NCBI GenBank assembly: GCA_036362985.1
Contig: JAYGXS010000001.1
Span: forward strand, 50,993,954 to 51,057,953
Length of the DNA: 64,000 nucleotides
From: Ligula intestinalis
Lineage: Eukaryota > Platyhelminthes > Cestoda > Diphyllobothriidea > Diphyllobothriidae
Direction of reading: 5' to 3'
Shown here: positions 57,564 through 64,000 of the stretch, piece after piece
Layout: each line of letters opens with the position of its first letter
Numbering within the stretch: position 1 is the first letter of the stretch
The notes under the pieces: generated by a model
Databases searched by the model: none
What the model was told of the DNA's origin: nothing
The model's input: only the letters and a program-made list of their open reading frames with translations
Program-made: the position numbers and the translations under genes

Positions 57564-60189
57564 ATGGGGAAGTCCAAGAAGCGCACTTCTGTGCATGTTC
57601 CGTCTGACCGGGGCCCCCGCCAGAACTTTGATATCACCGTTAATGATTTGCAACGGTTAATGGAGACGCGTGGGGCCAATGCAGTTAAGTATCTCAGGGA
57701 GTGCTATGGTGGTATCCAAGGTCTCTGTACCAAATTGAAGACATCGACACACAACGGTGAGTCAGCTTTGGCCCCCATATGATATCCCCGCTTCTTAATT
57801 TGGACTTTTCCTGATGTGTTTTCTTCATTTGCCACAAGAGATGTATATGTGTGAGGATGCTTCGATTATTCTGTGCTAATAGAGTCCGCGCATGAATGGA
57901 AAAAATAAGGAACTATTTGGTTGTTGATGGAGTCCTTCGGTGTAATAAAGTTGTTTGATTTCAAATATACACTTGTGTGGTTTCCCGTTCAATGTATCAG
58001 CTGTCTTCCTATTAGGCCTGCATCCCGTCCAGATAGTAACATAAATCTGACTGGAAGATTCATCCGTTTGATGCTGCCGCGTATTCGACCACGAAGGGTT
58101 TGAGCGGCCAGTAAGTAAACTTAAGTTTGCGCCGTACTTCCCAGTCATCAAACATACCTTATTTCGTTTTAAAGTACTACGCGAATACAGCCTGACGTGC
58201 TGTGGACTTAAATGAAATATGCGCGTGATATTAACCCCCAGTTGTTTGCAAAGAAGGCCTCGATTATTTTCTCAAAAAGGAGTTTCAAGTATCAAATTAC
58301 AATGCTGACTGTTAGAGTCGATGGATTTGAGCATTACGCTGATATATGCCTACAGCATGAATATACATGCGCAAAGGCTTTTGAGTCCGGACCACATTAC
58401 GCGAAGTGTCCACCAATTCGGAGCGCGTCGTTTCACAGCCTGTGGTAAATTAGCGGCAGGGTTTGTGAGGTTAACTGCGTCATCACCACCATCAGCTTTT
58501 TGGGCACCTAGTGGGATTTATTTTGGCTTTGGTTGTTTTCCCTCTCGTTTCCTTTTGGGCGTCATGCTTTGTCTTTATTAGCAGGAAATTTGTCTTCTAG
58601 GCACATTAAACCGGAGCACATGGGCATAAAAAACCTAGATGAATGATCACCTGCGGACCCTGGATTTAATTTTAACCACTTCCATCCATCCCACTGTCAC
58701 GCCATTTTTAGGTACCTAACTCTTGCCGGTCAGCGGATGAAGTCAAATTTATGGCTGGCAACATTCATTTATTGTAATACCGCTGTGGTCTGTGATCTTT
58801 CGCAGTTAATCAGAGTGATTTTAAACTGCGATTAAAAATATTATTTCTGTATGTTCAATGATTGCTGATGCCTCGAACTGGCAAGTATATCTTTTTCACA
58901 GTTGGCCTCCTTGACGGTACTTGTGAGGCAGCTATCGTTTTTGGTCTTTACTTTTCATTGCCAGACTCCTAATTACTCTTATTGTCGACGAACACCCCTT
59001 GTTGGCCTTCGTTTTCGGTCATTTTCAGTAATTCTTATTTTGTCAACAGTCGTATTTCGTAGGTCAGTCTCCACGCGGTCCAGGCTTTTGTGCCTATCTT
59101 TTGTTCTATTACGTCAGCGTTTAAAATTGCTACAGGCTTGGGTCGTCCGAATCTTCTGACAACGCACAGGAAGAGTGGAAATTGTGATTCGACCATTTTT
59201 GAGAGTAATTATGCGCAGCATGGTCCCCATGCATTTGAGAAATTTTTCATTCTTAGTAACCTAACGATGTTTCCTTTATCGTTCCTCTTCAGTTTCTTTA
59301 TGTCAGTCTGAAGCCTTGGTTCATTAGCATGAGCCGCTCTACAATAGATAAACTACTTAACTCCCATAATTGTAGATTTTTAGGATTTTTTAAAAATTGT
59401 TTTCGGCGAAAGTTACATTGTAACCACTAGAGAAAGGAGACGACGATGAACAATAAAATTGGAGTTTCTGATGCTATAGGGGAAATGTTTGGACTTATCA
59501 CTTCTCCTCGACACCTTTAAGTACAACGAACACTGTTGATGTCTTAGTCATTTTCTAGCGCCATGTTCGTCTCGCTTTGTCGTAACGTTTCTCTTCAAGT
59601 GTCCAATCCTCCTAGTTGGAGGGCCAAACGCCAATGCAAGGCAATCAATTTCCGTCTTGATCCGAAGCACCAATTCGATTTCTTGGCGCGATCTGAAATA
59701 AATCCGTCACAGTCTTACCATCCTGCCGCTGACTGAGAACATCTACTGAATTTAGGGCCATGATAGCTTGGCAGAAAAGTTGTTTGTAGGGCTGTCACCT
59801 TGGCAAGGTCAATGGAACCAACAACAGCCGCAGCCACACAGTAAACCTGCCACGCGCCTCTATAAGTTTTTTCATCCCATTTTGTTTGGAGGCTAGTTTC
59901 TGATGCAGATCGCGTCAGCAATAATGGACTCGGCAGTGTTTGCTCACCTCCTCTTCACATATGGGATGCTAAATCTGCTTAATATATTTTTTACTGATGT
60001 GTTTTTCTCTTCCAGGCCTTTCGGGGACCGATTTAGCAGAGAGGAGAGAAGTGTTCGGTACGAATGTTATCCCACCGAAGCCCCCAAAGGGCTTCTGTGT
60101 TCTTGTATGGGAGGCAATACAAGACGTCACCCTCATTATCCTGATTATCGCCGCCTTTGTATCCCTCGCACTCTCCTTGTACACAAAAT
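57564..60189 (+). CDS. Plasma-membrane Ca2+-transporting ATPase (PMCA), first two coding exons; gene continues
   Basis: P-type IIB pump exporting Ca2+ from the cytosol (family knowledge). Exon 1 (57564-57756) starts [12 protein letters not shown] and carries the conserved N-terminal block [28 protein letters not shown]. It ends at a GTGAGT donor in phase 1. Exon 2 (60016-60189), after a CTCTTCCAG acceptor, gives [40 protein letters not shown] and transmembrane segment 1 ([16 protein letters not shown]), ending at a GTGAG donor in phase 1. Both match the standard PMCA N-terminus. The 2,259 bp intron between contains no recognised element. The next conserved exon (GWIEG..., TM2) is not in the window. 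Confidence 0.93.
57757..60015. other. PMCA intron 1
   Basis: Bounded by GTGAGT and CCAG. No exon recognised within it; a 78-codon open stretch at 58212-58448 looks like chance. Confidence 0.6.
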
Positions 60190-60454
60190 GTGAGTTCTCT
60201 GCACGTTTCTTATTACTGAGAAAGCACAGGGTACCACTGATAGAAAATGTTGCAGTGGCAAGTACCGTATTTTTTAAAATCCTGTGTGATAGTGCTATAT
60301 ATGCAATAATTTGTTAAAGCATTTATTATCTATGATGCTGTGACGTTTGTCTATCTGATTACGGAACGCGTGTGTCCCGCTGCGCCTTGCAGTATACCTT
60401 AGAGCCTTTGACGTGAGTCGCACAAGGACTTGTGGTATATTGTGGTAAAGTGAA

Positions 60455-60530
60455 ACCGGCAAAGACTAGAGAGACCGGAGGGGCAATTTCTGCCTTATCA
60501 GCCGTCATCGGCCTGTCATACCCAAAACCG
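60455..60530 (-). mobile_element. SINE tail copy (minus strand) in PMCA intron
   Basis: The reverse complement reads GGGTATGACAGGCCGATGACG, then GGCTGATAAGGCAGAAATTG and CCGGTCTCTCTAGTCTTTGC, closely matching the tail of the SINE at 20130-20200. The tRNA-like head is degraded or missing. Confidence 0.65.
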
Positions 60531-60544
60531 TTATAAGTCATCAT

Positions 60545-62765
60545 TTTACAAAATTTTGGTGTCTATTCTGATTTGTCATACGCGACTGCTTCCCATTTAT
60601 CTGCCTTGATTGAAGATCCGATCTCAACATTTCGGTTTTACTCTGAGGTTCTGTTACATGCAGCGATTAGTACTAGACAATCGAAGAATTTACCGCTAAA
60701 ACAGGAAGCCTGACTATTACTCACTTGGTCGCCATCATCAGACGCTCGAGGCTTGAATTCGGGCCCTGGCTAATTACTTTTTTTATCGAGTATCATGTGC
60801 AAGACTGTTGGCTGTAGGCTAGATCGGCAGTACAGTTTACGACGACGTCCCACTGACGTATCACACAAGTGCTTGATCCAATTCACAAACCAGACCAGTC
60901 TTTTTATACTTCTGTCCGACAGCTTTTAAGCCACGTTCTATGCCGGACACAAAAGCCCACAGAAATTTCGATGTTCCAAACGCACTCATGCATACAGTAG
61001 TTTGTTTGTGTTTTTCAACACTTACTCTTTTCATGCTGGATGCTCTGCGTGTCTATTTTGTGGATATTGTCGGGCATGCAGTCGTCCGATTAGATACTTG
61101 GCTGCTCTTTTTAATTTTGGTCGACAAAGGGCTCTGTCTATCCTGTTGTGCTCATCTTCGATGGTAGAATAGTTTTATTCGATCGCACACAACAAACTTG
61201 ACTGTTTGTTTTTCAGCTATGCAGATTTTTTCTCCGCCCCCACTGTCTCCTGTCAGAAAGGTTGGCAAGACCAGATTAGTGGCAGGCAAGCACATGCAGC
61301 AGTTGATTGAGCAGTTGGTAGGCTTGGAAGGTTTTTAAGCTGGCCTTGACGTCTGATCATCACATTGGCTGATGATCTCAATGATCTCAAATTTATCGGT
61401 GCATCCCGTAAGCGCGAAATAGCTTGCTACATATGCACTGCTTTTGGTAAATAACGGCTGACTTTTAAGGATTGGGAATTCGATCTTTTCCTCATGTCAT
61501 TTGCCGTTGGATTGTGGAGTCGTGCGTTTGATCCAGCCCATTTGCTGATTGTTCAATTTCGGTGAGTTTCTTTTCTTTGGTCTGGCATGTATATGCAACC
61601 TATTTATTCGCCGTAGCAGGTAGTTGCCGTTGTCTGTATATAGTTGTGTCTGTTCTCTACTTGGTATGTTCGGCCCGGTTGCAAACAAAAACGTACAGGA
61701 ACGGAAATGTGTTTCTTTTGTTTCCTATTATATCGTGAATTGCGGACCGGAAATATCTGATTCCTTTGTTCTTTCCTGTAATAACTCTTGTCTCCGTCAG
61801 TCACGGCAGTGATATCGTCGTATTGCTCTAACTAAAATTTAGATTTCTGCTGTTTAATGATCTGTCGTTCGACCTTTTGGAGGACCGTCTCATAAATTAA
61901 CCCGAAAACTGGTTAACACACTAAACTGTATGCTTTGCTCATGCTTCGTGTCTCCAAAGTTAAGAACTGCCTTGAGGTAGTGCTTTCCTAACACTATGCG
62001 ATCCTCAGTTATGGCCTTGCTTTCGCTTTCATAACGAGTACTGCTCACACGCTTTTCAGGTCACTGGTAATGGGTGGCCGCAATGATTACCGAACACCTC
62101 GGGACCAAAACCTCAGACAAAATTTGACCCTATATCTTATTGACATATGTCCTCTGTTTTCCAAAGCATGCATACAACTCAATCTTTTAATTTGCCATTC
62201 TCTTTATACAGCTGTCTCTGATACCCTGAACGCATGGCATGGTGAAACAGCGAAATCTGCTGTTCGCTGTTGGTCTTTATTATCTCCAGGCTAGATCACG
62301 GTCACCGTTTCCAAAAAAGCTCGTTTAGCCAAGCCACAGTAGTTCCTCGGCCATTCAAAAGAATTTCCCGTGTGGTTTTCCTTCTCAAGTCCACGCGAAA
62401 GGCGAAAAACTCGCACTTTGAAAGCAAGCGCTGCCACATTTGTTGCAACCACAAAAGTCTATCGTTATTTTTAAACTATTACGCCTAGTTCTCACTTCTG
62501 CGAATTACACTATGCTTACGGACTATCCCTGGGCCTCTTGTCTCGTGCGTCTCTGCATTAAAACTAAGCAGTCTTATGCGGTCTCTTGGTGTTGTTAATG
62601 CCGATCGACTGACCCTACCCTCGTTTGAGAAACAACAGATTGTAAACGTTCAAATTAGTTAAGAGACTTTGGGTATTTTTTTGTCTTCCTCAGCAGATAC
62701 GGACTGGAATTGATAACAAAAAAATTTGCGTAGAAGCTGTTTTACGGAATCTACCCATGGAGCTC
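60545..62765. other. PMCA intron 2 (assumed), mostly unassigned
   Basis: Apart from the possible exon at 61217-61317, nothing is recognised. The plus strand is T-rich. Confidence 0.35.
61217..61317 (+). CDS. Possible alternative exon of PMCA
   Basis: A TTTTTCAG acceptor and a GTAGG donor enclose an open segment reading MQIFSPPPLSPVRKVGKTRL, then KHMQQLIEQL. Its entry phase (needs one base from the previous exon) fits PMCA exon 2, and it ends in phase 0. The residues do not match the conserved PMCA sequence after TM1, so it may be lineage-specific, belong to another gene, or be chance. Confidence 0.3.
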
Positions 62766-62769
62766 CTCT

Positions 62770-63342
62770 GGCAAAAGTAGCTTATGTAGCCCCCCTCATA
62801 TACTCCTAGTCCCAGCATTTGTACTGCAAAAACGGTGGTTATAGAGTTTTGTGGGGTGAGGAAATAGGATAGGCAGAGAAAGAAATTTTTAGAAGTAAGT
62901 GTTAAGTGGATAAATGTGGTTGAAGTTGCTTCCCGCGGCCGCTGGGAGCACGTTTTTCCGCATGTAAATTAAAGGTGTGTGCGGTGCGTAGCGCCGCGGA
63001 CTACACTTATCTAACTCCAGAACGGTAAGTTGGACCACAGGTAAGTTAAAAGAGACGACCTCCTAACCATTTCACTTTTTCGAGAAATTCAAGAAACCTG
63101 CAATTTGATAATCGGGTTTTTTCAGCAATAAGTTCAATGCTAATACAGATTAGGAAAATCTGCAGATATAAATCAACAACACTTCTAAATACAGTAAAAT
63201 AAAAATGCATTTCGCATTTATTAAAGTATATTCTACTGTGTGTCCTAATTCCCCGCCCATAAAACCCGATAACCACCGTTTTCGTAGGAAAACATGCAGG
63301 TTGTATGGATTAATGAGTGGGGCTACATAAGCTACCGTTGCC
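62770..63342. mobile_element. 573 bp foldback MITE
   Basis: The ends are inverted repeats of about 110 bp: the left begins GGCAAAAGTAGCTTATGTAG and the right, reversed, GGCAACGGTAGCTTATGTAG. Both continue with AAAACGGTGGTTAT further in. Flanks GCTCCTCT (62762-62769) and CTCCCTCT (63343-63350) look like a diverged 8 bp target-site duplication. No coding content. An 8 bp duplication would suit hAT-type mobilisation, but the TIR tip is not diagnostic. Confidence 0.65.
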
Positions 63343-63350
63343 CTCCCTCT

Positions 63351-64000
63351 ATATACACCTACCTAGTCAATATTCTGTAATATTAGTCCTTCGACCCCAC
63401 TATCTGGCCGGGGTGACATCTCTAGTTTGCTGCCGTCGGTTCAATCAGTTATATTACTATGTTCTCAGAACATCTCCCTCCCGATCCATCTGTTTCGCCA
63501 TCTAAATGTGACCTTCTGTGTGCCGATGTTATTACTTTTCAGATCTCATTGTTCTCAAGACAAGCGTTTAATCGTTTGCAGCCTCTTACACCTTAGCCGA
63601 TGTTGTTGGTACCTAATGTCAGACTACATTTATCAGTACTTGTTTGAATTTCGCATTGGGTACCTCAAAATTGCCGCTATTGTTCACGGCACACGCTGTT
63701 TTAAGTACTAAGCTCTCCAGCTAGTGCATCGATAATTTCATGAAAATTCTTTCAAATTGCAAGCTAACATCCCAACCAGCAAAACGACTGACGATTAAAT
63801 TGCTAAGGACGTTCATGTTGCCAACTCTTGACATAAAAATGTTCGATTAAACAGTCAAAGGAGAAGGCGATCACCAAAAAGTGGGATACTTCTTCTCCTA
63901 CTCCGTACATAAGGGTGGGAAGAGTTGGTTTTAAACCCCGATCGCCTAGCGTAAATATTGTGCAGTCGCGACCAGCCAGACTTCAACGAGTGGCTGCAAA
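63351..64000. other. No recognisable gene
   Basis: AT-rich sequence to the end of the window. A 94-codon open stretch at 63427-63711 has no recognisable domain. Confidence 0.3.

Noticed and set aside
1..64000. CRISPR array, rRNA, tRNA genes or bacterial operons
   Set aside because: There are no regularly spaced repeats or structured RNA genes. Spliced genes and retrotransposons show this is eukaryotic nuclear DNA.

Overview
This looks like nuclear DNA of a parasitic flatworm, most likely a tapeworm with a large, repeat-rich genome (a diphyllobothriidean such as Spirometra would fit; inference, no marker gene settles it). The reasons are a conserved multi-exon gene with spliceosomal introns of only 30-35 bp, a known flatworm trait, and a dense, decayed mixture of RTE and CR1/Jockey-like LINEs, a Gypsy element, a Penelope-like element, tRNA-derived SINEs and foldback DNA elements. 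There are no operons, rRNA or tRNA genes, and no CRISPR.

Layout. 1-2.1 kb: degenerate LINE (endonuclease to the RT YADD box). 2.4-7.4 kb: a Gypsy pol copy (RT, RNase H, integrase) broken by at least three insertions: a 5'-truncated LINE, a ~0.6 kb inverted-repeat element, and a 1,236 bp foldback element with a 9 bp target-site duplication. 9.4-9.9 kb: CCAAT/E-box cluster followed by short-repeat DNA with a perfect 22 bp palindrome. 10.2-12.8 kb, minus strand: two tandem paralogous multi-exon units resembling DUF4806-type proteins; the downstream unit joins in frame over at least six exons, while the upstream unit carries two stop codons. 14.5-16.2 kb: two LINE RT fragments in tandem. 17.2-20.2 kb: SINE, a 323 bp palindrome and unclassified repeats. 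22.4-23.9 kb: a direct-repeat pair. 24.3-28.9 kb, minus strand: Penelope-like element (RT plus GIY-YIG), an RT fragment of another LINE, and the endonuclease domain of a CR1-like LINE. 30.5-33.2 kb: three 5'-truncated CR1-like LINEs, two of one family in tandem.

34.86-44.76 kb, plus strand: the main host gene, an actin-like 6 / BAF53 homologue (chromatin-remodelling subunit). Most of its coding exons are visible, split by six 30-35 bp introns and one ~7.8 kb intron that has taken in a nearly full-length RTE LINE (37.84-40.88 kb), an inverted RTE tail, and two exons of an unrecognised short protein. 45-57 kb: no recognisable gene; the plus strand is strikingly T-rich. 57.56-60.19 kb and beyond: the first two coding exons of a plasma-membrane Ca2+-ATPase (PMCA), preceded by an inverted CCAAT pair; the gene runs off the window. 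The end holds a minus-strand SINE and a 573 bp foldback MITE.

The two confident host genes are co-oriented. Nearly everything else is transposon debris, and its nested insertions give a relative history.
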